Source: Flammulina velutipes
Lineage: Eukaryota > Basidiomycota > Agaricomycetes > Agaricales > Physalacriaceae
Assembly (NCBI GenBank): GCA_011800155.1
Contig: CM022376.1
Location: 248,001-312,000, forward strand
Direction of reading: 5' to 3'
DNA: 64,000 nucleotides
The translations under genes were made by a program, and so were the position numbers. Below the pieces are notes generated by a model. That model saw only the letters and a program-made list of their open reading frames with translations. It was not told where the DNA came from and made no database searches. Positions 1 to 11,797 of the stretch are shown piece by piece. Position 1 is the first letter of the stretch. Every line of letters begins with the position of its first letter.

Positions 1-1947
1 TCGGTCTGCGATTCGGCGGTAGATTCCACACCCCACCATCAGTCAGCGCAGAGCGGTTCACAATGCGATTCAAACTAAACAGGTACCCTCTTCGTCGCCA
101 ACATCAGGCTTTGACGACTGCGTTTGCACCTAAACGGTTGTTGTTCCCAGTCCAAGTACCAGAAGCCACACCCAACGGTCCCAGGCATGCAGCCTTCAAT
201 ACCTTGATTGATCAGAATCAACGACAGCGCCTTGCGGTGGATTCTATCGTTCGCCTACCAGGTGGATCTGCTCCTTTCGTGGTGTTTGGACCGTAAGCAC
301 GATGTTCTTGCTACATTTCGAAGTACTAACCTGTGCTCAGGCCTGGTACAGGCAAGACGGTCACCGTCGTCGAAGCGATTCGCCAACTACTCGTTCAGAA
401 CCCCAAAGCCAGAATCTTAGCATGTGCCCCCAGCAATTCCGCTGCGGACCTCATCGCCTTACGACTGCTACCATTGGGTCAACGTAACCTTTTCCGCTTC
501 TACGCGCCCTCGAGGCCCAAGAACGCTGTTCCCGACGATCTCGAAGCGTTTACCTACAAATCCCAAGACCACTTTTCATGCCCTCCGCCATCCCAAGTGG
601 CGCAATACAAAGTCTGCATCTCGACTTGCGTCTCGGCGTCAGTCTTCTTCGGGGTCGGAGTCCCGCGTGGGCACTTTACGCATATCTTCATTGACGAGGC
701 TGGCCAGGCGACGGAACCGGAGGCTATGATTGCCATCAAGACTATGGCGGACAACAAGACCAATGTCGTCTTGTCTGGTGACCCGAAGCAGTTAGGACCT
801 ATCATTCGGTCGGCTATTGCGCGAGATCTGGGTTTAGAGATCAGTTATATCGAGAGGTTGATGAGGATGGGTGCTTATCACCCAGTGGGAGGTCATGGCA
901 AATGGTAAGGTTAGGCCCGTTATGCTTTGGCTATTTGCTCACCATGTTCCTTTAGCGTTGTCAAGTTGACCCAGAACTTCCGCTCACACCCCGCAATTCT
1001 AAAGTTCCCCAACGAAAAGTTCTACAGCAACGATCTCGTTGCTTGCGGGCGTTCTGAGGACATAAACGCTTTCGTCAACTCTGCTATTCTTCCGCCAAAG
1101 GGCAAGAAATTCCCTATCCTTTTCGTTGGAATGTCGGGGAAGGACGATCGTGAAGCTTCCTCGCCGTCGTTTTTCAATATCCAGGAGGCGTTGATGGTAA
1201 AGGAGAAGGTTCAGCAACTTCGTGGGGACCGCAAGCTCCGGCTGTGTGAGTAGAGACTTGTGCTAGGTTGCGACTGACACTAATCAATTACTATAGCCGA
1301 CGCGGATATTGGCATTATCACACCGTACCACGCTCAAGTCCAGAAGATTCGGAAAGTCCTGTTGAACTACGCAGATGAAATCAAGGTCGGAAGCGTCGAG
1401 GAGTTCCAGGGGCAGGTCAGATTTGTTTCTCGTTATTGGTTCAATGGGTAGATAGAACTCATCTCCTCTTCTCCAGGAACGGAAGGTCATCATCATATCT
1501 ACGGTGCGCAGTTCTCGCGAGTACGTCGAGTACGACCTGCGTCATACTCTCGGATTCGTTGCCAGTCCTCGTCGCTTCAATGGTCAGTCTGAGGGCGCAT
1601 TCATAACGATTTAACACTCATCATCTTTCTTAGTGGCCGTTACTCGTGCTAAAGCACTACTCATTGTCATCGGTGACCCACTTGTGCTGTCCTTGGATCC
1701 CCTCTGGAGGCAATTCCTCAACTACATCCACAAGAATGGCGGTTGGACAGGAAAGAGCATCTCGTGGGACCCTAATGCGCCTGTTGACGAAGCTGGAGGC
1801 TACGACCGTGCCATTCGAGAGGCGGCGGAGAAGGATATGAATGACTTCACGAGGCAGATGGAGTCGATGACTCTTGACGGGTTGGTGGATGATAGTGACT
1901 ATGTCGATGTGAACATAGATAGGCCTTGGAATCGCGACGCGGAGTAG
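1..1947 (+). CDS. MOV10/SDE3-like SF1 RNA helicase, 5' end outside window
   Basis: Superfamily 1 (Upf1-like) RNA helicase, C-terminal part only. The frame is open to the left edge. Exons: 1-292, 341-904, 956-1245, 1297-1415, 1477-1582, 1634-1947; about 560 residues are visible. Splicing exon 1 to 2 creates the Walker A GPPGTGKT. Later exons carry the DEAG box ([14 protein letters not shown]), GDPKQLGP, the [12 protein letters not shown] motif, EEFQGQERKVII and [16 protein letters not shown], in the order found in the two RecA domains of MOV10/SDE3. The upstream [12 protein letters not shown] segment fits the MOV10 group better than Upf1 or Sen1. The first intron has a good branch site (tactaac) near 323. 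Family members unwind RNA and act in RNA silencing and transposon control; that role is inferred here. Confidence 0.93.
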
Positions 1948-3534
1948 TGCCACTGGCCCGCCCTCCACCTTTACCACCACCTTTACTTCTCGAACTCTTT
2001 GCTCTTACATACCGCAGTATATACTTGGACCTGACTTTTCCGGTGTAAATGAGACCTCTTCTATCACTCGCCTACAGTGTGATATGTTCCTTGTATAACT
2101 TTGTGGGATCTCATTAGATTTCTGTATGTCAGGTAGTACTACCGAAGCTTTTCCTATAACTGACCGATCTTGAAAGTTACCACGCCACATTGTTCATATC
2201 AAAAACAATTGAACTAGCCCTTAAGCACAGCGTCACTTCCAGGAATGATCAGTAGAACATGGGGATGAATCGTTTCGGAAGTTTTTCTTGAAACGGGGTT
2301 GGAGAGTTCATTTCTTCATTTGATATGATGTGGCGCACATTGCGAGGGTAAGCTATCTTAGCGTCCAACTCAATATTTTGTATACGCTGAAGTATTCGTG
2401 AGAGAATCATGGTTATAAAATCCTCATGAGATAAAATCAGAGAGAAAATATGGCTACAACGATGCCCGTGGTCCGCCACTGAAAGATGAGCGGTGCTGGT
2501 GATTCCTATACAGGAGACAATGTCAAAAGCGGAATATCGAAGATGAAAATATGCCATTACTTCACATTTCCGGCTGTAAGGACATAGAAAGATGTCTCAA
2601 GAGACCATTATCGAGCCTTCCTACATCTCCGAGTCTTGGTATGCGGCGGCCCAACAGTCCGGAATAACTCAAGAGACGGAAGACATTATGCATGATTCGT
2701 GAGCGCCGTACTGTCGAGTTCCAGCTTCAAGGCAGTGTGATCAAGCGAGGATTAATCGATATTACCATGTAGTCGTTGCGCAATTCGGAAAGGGAACATG
2801 ATAAAATGTCAACAGCGTGCTGATATGTCAATTGAATCATCGATCGCTCAACGCCCATTCATTGGCGCTCGCTGGTGGTAGTGAGACGGATAATCGAATC
2901 AGAAGGGACGAATGTATATGGGTCGGGGTATGTACGTACAAAATCTCTTGACTCGTTTTGTACCACCGAGGTAGTTCGAATCATATGGCTAATGGGTCAG
3001 TAGCTGGTACGGCTCTTGAAGCTTGGCGTGCGGAGTTAGGAAATGTGGCGTCGTCAAGGTGCATCCAATTTCATTTTCATAACCTGTAATAAGCGCTCAC
3101 TGCATGAAATACCACAAAGAGACTATGTTCGAGAGTCGAGACCTTATTCTCATATATCTTCTGATCTTTCCAGATTTGCGCAGTTGTCATTGTGCTACGC
3201 CATAATAAAAATTAGGCACGGTCCGTCGGATGCTTTTGAACCCGGATACATACTTACGCTCGAGGCGACGTGTGATGGCTCTGAAGTACTACACACCAAA
3301 AGGTAATATGAATGCGAGGTTTTACCACCGAGAATAAGGAATAACGGAGATATACATGGCGTAACACAACACGGAGGACCTGCCCAACCCGAACTAACAG
3401 AGAGAAAGCAAGAAATTGAATACAGTTTGAAAAACGCCCCCGTCGCGTCGTCCTCGACTCCGAGTTCTAGCGATACGGAAATTGAAACACCTATGCGCCA
3501 CCGAACGTGTTGGACGCGTTTTGACAAGGCATGC
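1948..3534. other. Intergenic, no supported gene
   Basis: No exon series or known domain is visible on either strand. One 36-codon ATG frame (2592-2702) stands alone with no recognisable motif. Confidence 0.5.
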
Positions 3535-4029
3535 CTACAGCGGCAGGACCTTCAACGTTGCCGGCGCTGTAGCGAGGCGCTTCATGCTCTCCTCGCCCCT
3601 CGCAATAATCCCTTGCACCGGGCATGGCAACCAGATACACCCCGCCTCGGCGAGATTCTCCAAAATATTAACCGTGTACATCGTGCACGACCACCCCCGG
3701 CCCTTCGTACTGTATCCCTCAGCCTTAGCGGGGAACTGCTGGATGAACTCGTGGAGGACAGAGAGTCGGAGTGGGAGGTTGGGAAGGAGAGAGATTTTCA
3801 GGACGCCGATGAGGTTTGGAGTGGATTGGAGGGGCGCGATGCGGTGGGAGGTGTACCAGCGACGTCGGGGAGCGTCCCACGTCACGGAGTATAGACGCGT
3901 CTCGGGGGAATCGAATGCTGTCGGGGAGAGCACAATATGCCATCGGTAGTCAGCATACTCGAAATTAGCCTCCGTGGCGTTTAGGGAGTAAACAGCGATG
4001 CCGATGGCGGGCGTCATTGTAGACAGCAT
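3535..4029 (-). CDS. Unknown small fungal protein, possibly DUF7770-like
   Basis: Continuous frame of 164 codons starting at an ATG at 4029 (a second ATG lies four codons in). The protein starts MLSTMTPAIGIAVYSLNATE and later has a Trp/Cys/Gly-rich stretch (GRGWSCTMYTVNILENLAEAG). The pattern resembles small fungal proteins of unknown function of the DUF7770 type, but that is recall, not a search. The 3' end is uncertain. Read straight it stops at 3535. A weak donor just after the ATLK codons (intron 3491-3549) would instead give a short tail ending at 3467. No signal peptide or membrane segment is seen. Confidence 0.5.
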   Translation of the reverse strand: MLSTMTPAIGIAVYSLNATEANFEYADYRWHIVLSPTAFDSPETRLYSVTWDAPRRRWYTSHRIAPLQSTPNLIGVLKISLLPNLPLRLSVLHEFIQQFPAKAEGYSTKGRGWSCTMYTVNILENLAEAGCIWLPCPVQGIIARGEESMKRLATAPATLKVLPL

Positions 4030-4317
4030 GGACGGTGAGGAGATCTACAACTCAAGCTGTAGAAGGATGTCAGACCAAAGCCTGGACGAAGAGGAAACCA
4101 CCAACGATGGGAGCGAGTGGGAAGCTTATGAAGGCGGTAAGCAAGCACTTGAACAGCAATTGATTGCAATAATCATTCCGCTTATGGATGTGGCTCATGA
4201 GTGGCATAGATGGAAATATCCGGATATACACAGAATCGATAGGATCAGCGATCGGAGCAAGGTCCAGCGACATCTCCGGCATCTCATCTGAAAGCTCGAG
4301 GTCACTAAATCTTGCAC

Positions 4318-4392
4318 GGGCACATGGTGTAGTTGGTTTATCACGCCCGCTTAGCATGCGGGAGGTGTTGGGTTCAATTCCCAATGTGTCCA
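4318..4392 (+). tRNA. tRNA-Ala(AGC)
   Basis: All four arms fold. The acceptor GGGCACA (4318-4324) pairs with TGTGTCC (4385-4391), with one G-U pair and discriminator A at 4392. The anticodon stem is CCCGC (4346-4350) with GCGGG (4358-4362), around a 7-nt loop with AGC at 4353-4355. The T stem is TTGGG (4368-4372) with CCCAA (4380-4384), loop TTCAATT. No intron. It sits alone between protein genes. Confidence 0.93.
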
Positions 4393-4683
4393 CTTATTTC
4401 AATGTAGTCTCCTTATGTTTTTACACCTGGCGTGACCAGCTGCAGTAGGTCCTATCCATTCGTGTTCAGATTCCCAAAATATTCGCAAGGCGTAGCTACA
4501 GGATGACCATCTTGACAATTGCCCCTTGCTTTGCATTGGGCTAAGGAAGCAAAAAACTCAACGCGAAAGGTATCGTGTGTTTCAATAATGTAGAGTCGTA
4601 CGTATACATGCGGACCGACAAGAGAGAAGTACACAGGTCAGTAAAAGAGACAAGTCCACCAAGAAGTAAACACGAGAAATCCC
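4393..4683. other. Spacer between tRNA and acyl-CoA synthetase 3' end
   Basis: No gene seen. The region should hold the tRNA terminator and the 3' UTR of the minus-strand gene. Confidence 0.5.
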
Positions 4684-7065
4684 CTAGTCCCGCGGTTTGT
4701 ACGCCGCCTTTCCGAATGAGATGAGTCTCAAGCAAGGACAACGACGATAGGTAACTCACATCGATCTCCTTCGAGAACTTCTTCGCGATGGCGCTCCTCT
4801 GTATCTTCTGCGCAGCCGTCACCAACCCGCTCTCCGGTGTCCATTCGTCGGGTGTAAGGATAACCTCCAACAACGTCTCCATCGCCTTGAACCCATTCTT
4901 CTTCCCGAATGCGTTGCACTCCTTCCTTACCAGATCTGATACCTTCTTGTTGAGGCAGAGGTCGTGGAGAGAAGCTTTCGCGTCGACACCTAGTAGATGT
5001 TAGAGAATAAGAAAGTATCGACGAGGCAAGCACTAACCATCAACGGTCTCAAGAGCATGGCGTAAATGAATTTCATGGGGTATGACAATCGCAACGGGTT
5101 GTGTCGCCTCAGCAGTGGCATAGACACACATGTTACTGACGAGGTTGCACGTTTTGTAGATCGACTCCAGACGCTCGAGGGCGATGTACTAAAAATAGGA
5201 ATCAGGGTAATGAACGCCGGAAATAAACTGAAAAAGCTGACCTCTCCTCCCGCGAGTTTTACGAGGTTCTTGATACTGTTGAGGACAAGTATGTGAGCAG
5301 ATCTTCCTCCCATATGAAGGCGTTGAACTTACCGATCAATAAGTGACAAGGTTCCATCTGCGTTCCACTGGCCAACATCGCCAGTTCTCATCCATCCATC
5401 CGGTGTGAAGATGGCCGGGTCATCGTTCAAGTCAGGTCGCTTGTAATATCCTTTCGTGACCGAGGGTCCCCGGATACAGACCTCGCCTTGTGGAGGGTTA
5501 GACTTCGATGTGTAACCAGCGTCAACGACATCGAGTAGTTTGATCTCGATAGAAGGCATCGGCAAGCCAACACATCCGTATCGCAAGTTTTCTGGTGGGA
5601 GCACACAGCACATGCCACAGGACTCGGTCATTCCGTAACCTGGGAAATGGTAAGCAAGGACGCGCGATACATGATATGGCTTACCGGTAAGCAGGCAGAA
5701 TATGGCGACGTTCAAGAACTCTAGCGTTTCCTTGCTGATGGCGGCACCGCCAGCTAAGCCGACTCGTAACCGTCCACCGGTAGCGGCGCGAACTTGAGAA
5801 AGAACGACACTGTCCGCGACCTGGCCGAGAATAGGAACGTTGTTCTTCTTGAGCTTCATGGAACCGTTGAAGACAGACTTCTTGAGTGCGCCTCCGGCCG
5901 CAATCTTTGCAATGACACCTTTCCGGATCATCTCCCATACGGCTGGAACACCGACCATGATCGTAGGCCGCAGCTCGACGATGTCTCCTTTGCAGTTCCG
6001 CACTGAAGTGTCGGTCAGGGTCTTAACACCGCCATAGCCCAGCACGACACCAGCGAAAAGCATGGAAAGCTCGACAATGTACTCCATGACGTGAGCAAGG
6101 GGAAGGTAGGCAAGATAGGTGTCATTCTGGGTAAGATGATGACCGAGCAAGACATAAACGGCACCCATGGATGCGACAAGGTTTGCGTGGGTGAGGACAA
6201 CGCCTTTGGGAGCACCAGTGCTTCCACTGGTGTACATGATGCATGCGGTAGTTTCGGGAGAAGGTCTACGGTCCTTGATGAGGTCGTCTGGGATTGTTTT
6301 TCCCTTCTCCTTGATCTCGTCAATGTGGAAAACCTGTATGTCTTGGCGAACGGCGTGGAGCTGGTCGACGAGTTTGGGGCTTTTGTCGCCATCGTAGATG
6401 ATATACTTGACGGTAGGGGCATTGGGGAGGATGTTGAGAAGGGTGCGGAGGAGGTCGGCGTTGGTGAAGAGACCGACACATTCGGGTTCGTTGAGGGAGT
6501 GGGTAAGGCCTTCCTCGCCTAGAGTAGCGTATGCGGTGGCAATTGTGGTGCCAATCAGACTGCAGGCATTGGCAATAATCTGCCAGTTTGCACTGCAACG
6601 CGGTCAGCACGCTCGAACGACGGCAGAGAGGGGGACATACCTGGTTGCCGAGAAGACGTTGAAGATGTCGTTCTGTTTGATACCAAGGCTTGCGAGGCCC
6701 TTTCCAACATAGGAGACAGTGTCCTTGAACTCGATGGCAGAGATGAACTTGTACTCGCTGAGCTGGAAGTACTTCCACTGCTTCTTCTCGACGACCTCCT
6801 TACCGTCGACAATCTTCTTGACGTCCTTCTCCTCGGTGTGCACATCGACGACGTCGCGCCATCCAACTGCGTTGCGAGTGCCGTACGTGCGAGCGACATA
6901 GTCGAGCACGTCGGGGAGCACGTCGAGGCCTTCGAACGGCCGCGTAACGAGCTTGTCGGCGCTGATGGCCAGACGTCGAGCACCGCCCTCGTTGTCGGCG
7001 GACGGCGGTGCGACTTCAACAGAGCCCTTTCCAAAGTATCCTGGTTTCAGCGTGTCCAGAGGCAT
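4684..7065 (-). CDS. Long-chain acyl-CoA synthetase (FAA-type)
   Basis: Activates long-chain fatty acids to acyl-CoA via an acyl-AMP intermediate. Seven exons on the minus strand: 7065-6641, 6592-5685, 5639-5333, 5275-5242, 5188-5038, 4989-4760, 4707-4684. They sum to 692 residues, the usual size for yeast Faa1/Faa4 relatives. The AMP-binding motif YTSGSTGAPKG is at about 262-272, GYGMTES at 445-451, RTGD at 529-532, and the acyl-CoA synthetase C-terminal DRIKNLVKLAGGEY at about 546-559. The GYGMTES motif is restored only by removing a 45-nt in-frame intron. One exon is just 34 nt. The last exon gives the short tail AAYKPRD. No peroxisomal SKL-type ending is present, so a cytosolic or ER/lipid-droplet site is more likely. 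Confidence 0.95.
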
Positions 7066-7606
7066 GATGGTGGTGAAAGGGAGAGCTGCGTTGGCTGCCT
7101 CAGCCCTAACCTTAGTTCCTGTCTACCCCACGTCATATGACCACACCGTGACCGTCACTCTATGTGGCGCTTCGTTCCTACGCCTTGCCTTTGCCACATA
7201 TACGTGGAAAGAGCCAGAATAATATGACCTATAAGGATGAAAATACAAATCTGTTTTCAAGACACGACGAGCACTCTGCTTCTAGCAAGTAAATAGCCCA
7301 TCTCTCGACGCCACATACACTGATAAAGGCAGTAACGGCTTGGCAGTGACTTGTCATTTGTACAGCATTGTCCATTCAAGACCTTGTTTATCAGTACCAA
7401 GCACCCCAAAGAATGGTCAACGGACCAACAACGGCTGCGCTGTCACTTCAAAGTGGCTGATTAGGAGCGTGCTTGAATCTATGTAAGCCTCACAAGTAAT
7501 GATAGACACTACCATACGCTGTACGAGATGCCGACTGCTATCGTATCCCATCTATTACTCCCGGCCATGTTCCTAATACCTCCATACTAAGCCTACCCCG
7601 CACAGA
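7066..7606. other. Intergenic spacer left of the hAT element
   Basis: Contains the upstream region of the acyl-CoA synthetase. No separate gene seen. Confidence 0.5.
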
Positions 7607-7614
7607 CTCAAATG

Positions 7615-7629
7615 TAGGGCTGTGTAAAA
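7615..7629 (+). repeat. hAT left terminal inverted repeat
   Basis: Fifteen bases matching the complement of 11092-11106 without mismatch; similarity ends after the run of A. Confidence 0.95.
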
Positions 7630-7790
7630 AATGCGAGGTTATGTAACAAAAACTTTATCACATGTTATTAACACGTTGATAACGATTCTCACACCAAGGG
7701 CGCCAAAATACATGTTAGAAATTGTGAGAAATGGCATACCGCTAGGCAGTTGCACCACACGTCGCTGTGGAAAATTTGCCTCCGTCCGTC

Positions 7791-10700
7791 ATGTCCTCCG
7801 CCGAAAATTTGGCGATTCTTCTCAATGCACGTTCCAAGTTTATTCACGCCGACCTGGACGTCGCAGAATTCACAGATCTCGTCATGCAATACACTGATGC
7901 CGATACCCCCAGTAGGCAGGAATGGATCAAACATGTGTCGCATCTTAGCGAAGTGTGGTTCCGTGCTCACTCAGAGCAAGAAGTTGCCAACTGGCCTCCA
8001 GTATGTATCAGTGCTCTGTCAGTAGATCTATGCTTATAGCAGCAGCCTCCCGGTGCATCTGCATCTGAGGCTCTTCTTTCAATAAATGATGCGCTCAACG
8101 GCTTCAAAGAGAATGCTGCCATTCTTGCTCAGCGGCAGTTGGCTGAATCTTCCCACGACGAAACAGGCGCCATTCGCAATGAGAAGTCCATCAGGACTGC
8201 CCGAAAGCAAGCAAGTGGTGGCGTGGGTCAGTCCGGACGCAAACGCGATGAATTGACGGATAAGTTAGTGATTGAGAAGCAAGAAGAAGGAGGAAAGAAT
8301 GGTGCACGTACCGTCGTTTACTGTATTGGCTGCGATCGACGCAGTGTAGGACGCGACCCCAAGCGGATTCGAGATCATGCATATCAGTGCACGGTGCGCT
8401 ATATGAGTTCTTTGCTCCCGTGTCCATACTAAAACTTACGAAGGCTTTTATCAAGAAATACCCCGACCTGTATGAAGAAGTAGCCGCGCGGTTGTCAAAC
8501 AAATCCCATTCAGCTCTACTCGAAGCGGGAAACGTCAAGGAGCTGCCGCGTGTACGCACACAGAAGCAAAACACCTATACACCTGATAAGGCTACCTCTG
8601 CGACACCACAGTCAGACGACGATCCGACAACCTCCACGTCTATCTCTACGACGCCACACGGACCGATCGATGGGTACGTGGGCCCAATGAGCAAACCACG
8701 CCAGGCGAGAATCGATTTGCTCTTGTTCAAGTTATTTGTCTGCACCGCCCTTCCTTTCGCCCTACTTGGAAACCAATTCTTCATTGACTTCGTTCTCGCT
8801 CTTGCATGGAACTACACTATTCCAGACCGCTCAGCCTTCTTTACGCGCCATCTTCCGCAGGAGCTGGCGGTCGTAACGGACAAACTCAAAATGTTTCTTT
8901 CGGGCAAGATCCATCTCACACTCTCTTTCGATGGCTGGAGCTCCCGTGCCAAAGACGAGATATACACATTTCACACCACAACTCCTAGCCGACGTTCTAT
9001 CTTCACTATGGGGCACGTCTTCAAGGGAGTATCTGTAACTGGTTCAGCAATTATTGGGGTCGCGACACAGGTTCTTATATCTTTGAAGCTCATGTTTGTA
9101 AAACTAAGGCAATTTACTACAGATCTTCGAGACATATAACGCACGCGCATATGGTGCCGTTAGCGGTGATGGTGGCCCAAATGTACGTTCGGCAAAGAAA
9201 GGAATCACAGTGAAGTGGCCATGGATACTCAACATCTATGATCCGTGCCACAACCTCAACCTTTATCTCAAGGATCTTGGTAAACTGTTCAAAGAGGTAA
9301 TCATGCCTGTCACAACAAAGCACGGTCTAACAATTAGCATCTAGGACCTAGTCGTTGTATCGGGCCTTTCTAACTATTTTGGGAAATCCAACTACGGAAC
9401 TCATCAGTTGAAGGCTGAGCGGGAGCGAAGGAATATCGGGATGGGAATGCAATCGACATCAGAGACCCGCTTCTCATCGACATACAAGCAAGCGTTGGCG
9501 GTGCAGACCTGCATGGATGCTATCAAAGCATGTGTTTACGCAAAGACTATTGAGTTTACAACAAAGGCGGTAAGTTTGTATACGACGAATTGGCGATGAT
9601 TATTCAACTACCTTCTCATGAATTATTAGACAAAGAAGCTGCAGCCATATGTCACAGACACGGCAGCGCACTACAAGTTCATGGCGAACCTTTCGGCACT
9701 TGTCCAACTTCTTTCGTCTGGTGCCAATGCTATCAAGACCTTGGAAGGCCAGAATACGACCTGTGCTGATGTATTTTACGTCTGGATCTGCATTGCCTGG
9801 CATTTGGAAAGGCTCTTCGCTAACAACGAAACTGGTCTGCGTACATTCCGGTCAAAGGTTATTGGTATCTACAACCACCGCTTCAACCAGATGATGACAG
9901 AATCATCGCATAATCTTTTCCTTTTGGCATTCTTTCTCCATCCAGGTGCGTGTAAGCTCTATGTTTAAATCATGTCAGCTCAAGAGAAAAAGTCTTTCGT
10001 AGCCGCGGTGGTCTGCAGTTGATCATGCCTGTGTTAAGACAAGGCCAGACGCTACAGCCCGCACAGTACCCATCACTATTCAAGACTCTTGTTCGGTCAT
10101 CACTATTAATACTGCACGGAGAACAGAAACGTGTAGGACGTGGCGGAAAGGAGGAGTCTGATCGTCTTGTCCAACAGCTGATTTTGTACGCATACGGACT
10201 TCCACCTTTTCATCAGCCCCCGCTGCATATGTCAGAGAAGATACTGGACTATTGGAAGGGTTTAGAGAAAGATTCAAATGCTGAGCAACTCGCGGTATGT
10301 GTATTAGTTCAATTTTATTCTACGGTTCTGATACTAGTTGCAGCGTGTGACAGTAAAGCTTGCGTCAATCTCGCCTTCAGAGATCTGTGATGAGAGAACT
10401 GCATCACGCCTTGGCTGGTTCAACGCCGCGCGACGCAGTTCAATGACACCGGAGCATTTGATTGGATGCACTCGACTTTATGACTATTATGTCAACGGCT
10501 TCATGGAGGGAAGCTACACGCATACTGCTCGGGTCCAGGTCACTGATATCTCCCCCTCTTCCTCGGCGGTTCCCCGCCAGTTTTCGGCGCCGTCTCTCAT
10601 GGACTTACTCAACGAAGAGAATATCGCACCCACTGAGGTTGATCTCGACGTACTTGAAGAAACACTTTTCAATCACCCGGATCCCTATGACCTTGGAGAG

Positions 10701-10940
10701 ACAGATCGCCTAGATGCTGAGGTAGCCACAGATGCAGATGCGGGACCATTCGTCGTGCGTTCTCAGGACCGTTGGGCTATTGCCGAGTACATCAAATTGG
10801 ATAGCACTCTCTTAGCGGCCATCATCGATCCCGAAGCCACTCCCTCAATGAACTCAAGTGGTTCTTCTGCTACCGCATCTGCCCCAGCTATCCCCGTTGG
10901 ACGACCAGAAGATTGGAGCATTGATGACTACCTGGTTTGA
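7791..10940 (+). CDS. hAT-family transposase with BED finger
   Basis: Eight exons: 7791-8000, 8040-8393, 8444-9070, 9123-9296, 9345-9569, 9630-9949, 10003-10294, 10344-10940; 932 residues with no internal stop. The ATG at 7791 is the first in frame. A C-x2-C...H-x3-C BED-type zinc finger lies at about residues 165-187 (Cys165, Cys168, His183, Cys187). The DUF659/RNase H-like core includes LSFDGWSS (Asp about 354), the DPCHNLNL block and a helical insertion. The C-terminal 150 residues are acidic and Ser/Pro-rich, ending DWSIDDYLV, with no clear hATC dimerisation motif. Intron 1 is only 39 nt. The product should bind the element ends and cut and paste it in the nucleus. Whether it is active cannot be seen. 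Confidence 0.9.
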
Positions 10941-10944
10941 ATTT

Positions 10945-11040
10945 CTAGCAATGCTCACACGTTATTTTTCATATATTACATGTTATTTACCTGTTATTTA
11001 CCCACTGTAAATAACGTGTTATTTACATGCCTTTGTTAGC
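10945..11040 (+). repeat. hAT subterminal TTATTTAC-type repeats
   Basis: At least four copies of gttatttac-like 9-mers occur, three direct and one inverted (gtaaataac), with weaker forms such as gttattaac and gttgataac near the left end (about 7660-7690). Short clustered motifs inside hAT ends are typical transposase-binding sites; that function is inferred. Confidence 0.6.
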
Positions 11041-11091
11041 TCACGGCGACCCCCTAGTCTATCTAACATCACTCACACCGCCAAATTTGAA

Positions 11092-11106
11092 TTTTACACA
11101 GCCCTA
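11092..11106 (-). repeat. hAT right terminal inverted repeat
   Basis: Exact complement of the left repeat; the duplicated target ctcaaatg follows directly. Confidence 0.95.
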
Positions 11107-11114
11107 CTCAAATG

Positions 11115-11797
11115 CCTCCGTCGAACCGTGACCGTTCCCCAGGCCCCGAGCCAAGGAATTCATAATTGCCATACCCCGCAGATGACTCGACGGTGCTTAT
11201 CGAACAAAAGTCCACAATAAACCACAACGCGGTCACTTGCTTTTCAGATGCTTTCAGAGGTCCGCTCTAGACTTCTCAACCTAGGCCATCATCGTCGCAG
11301 CGCACCTAATGGAAGCTTCAAGCTTCAATGCAGATAGCAACGAACCCATGCCAGCATCCGAATCATCAAGGCTGCCAACTTACATACTTCCTCGCAGAGG
11401 CAAGATTAGCGCCACGATCAAACATCGGCCCGAATATCCGTCCATGACAAGGCGACGGTAGCGGCCATATGGTCTCTCTACCTCTCTCCACCAACAAGGG
11501 CTCTTTTATTTCCAAAACCTTTTGTGAAAGTTTTATTTCAATATCTAGCAAATTTCACAACGGGTGAATGTGGCGCATGTCCACCTTGTATCCAGTATTC
11601 TCACGCCTCTGGCTCGATCAATCCGCACTACAGCCGCACCCACGCAGTACGTTATTCTATAACACACACTCAATGGCGAAGCAGAAAAGATCAAGAGGCA
11701 CCGAAAAATGCAGGGCGGCCGTGACATGCGCTTGACATAAAGCTCTCCCAGCTTCCTAACGTTCCCATCCCTCCCCATTCCTCTTCTCTCATCGTGG
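11115..11797. other. Intergenic, no supported gene
   Basis: Upstream region of the GT25 gene. A pyrimidine-rich tract (about 11755-11790) precedes the start codon, as in many fungal promoters. Confidence 0.45.

Larger units (their letters stand above)
7607..11114 (+). mobile_element. Complete hAT DNA transposon with 8-bp target duplication
   Basis: The element runs 7615-11106 (3,492 bp). Its ends are perfect 15-bp inverted repeats, TAGGGCTGTGTAAAA at 7615-7629 and its complement at 11092-11106. The flanking 8-bp direct repeat ctcaaatg lies at 7607-7614 and 11107-11114, the target size made by hAT transposases. The interior encodes one spliced transposase frame with no stop codon. Perfect TIRs, a perfect TSD and an intact frame suggest a recent insertion. 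It sits between the 5' end of the acyl-CoA synthetase gene and the GT25 gene without breaking either. Confidence 0.95.

Noticed and set aside
2592..2702. 36-codon ATG frame as a small peptide gene
   Set aside because: It lacks a CaaX end, a signal peptide or any conserved motif, and frames of this length are expected by chance.
3998..4291. Plus-strand frame overlapping the small minus-strand gene
   Set aside because: Composition is low in sense and it shadows the minus-strand protein and the tRNA flank.
7615..11106. CRISPR-like or rolling-circle features in the hAT ends
   Set aside because: The motifs are short, irregular and explained by subterminal transposase sites.
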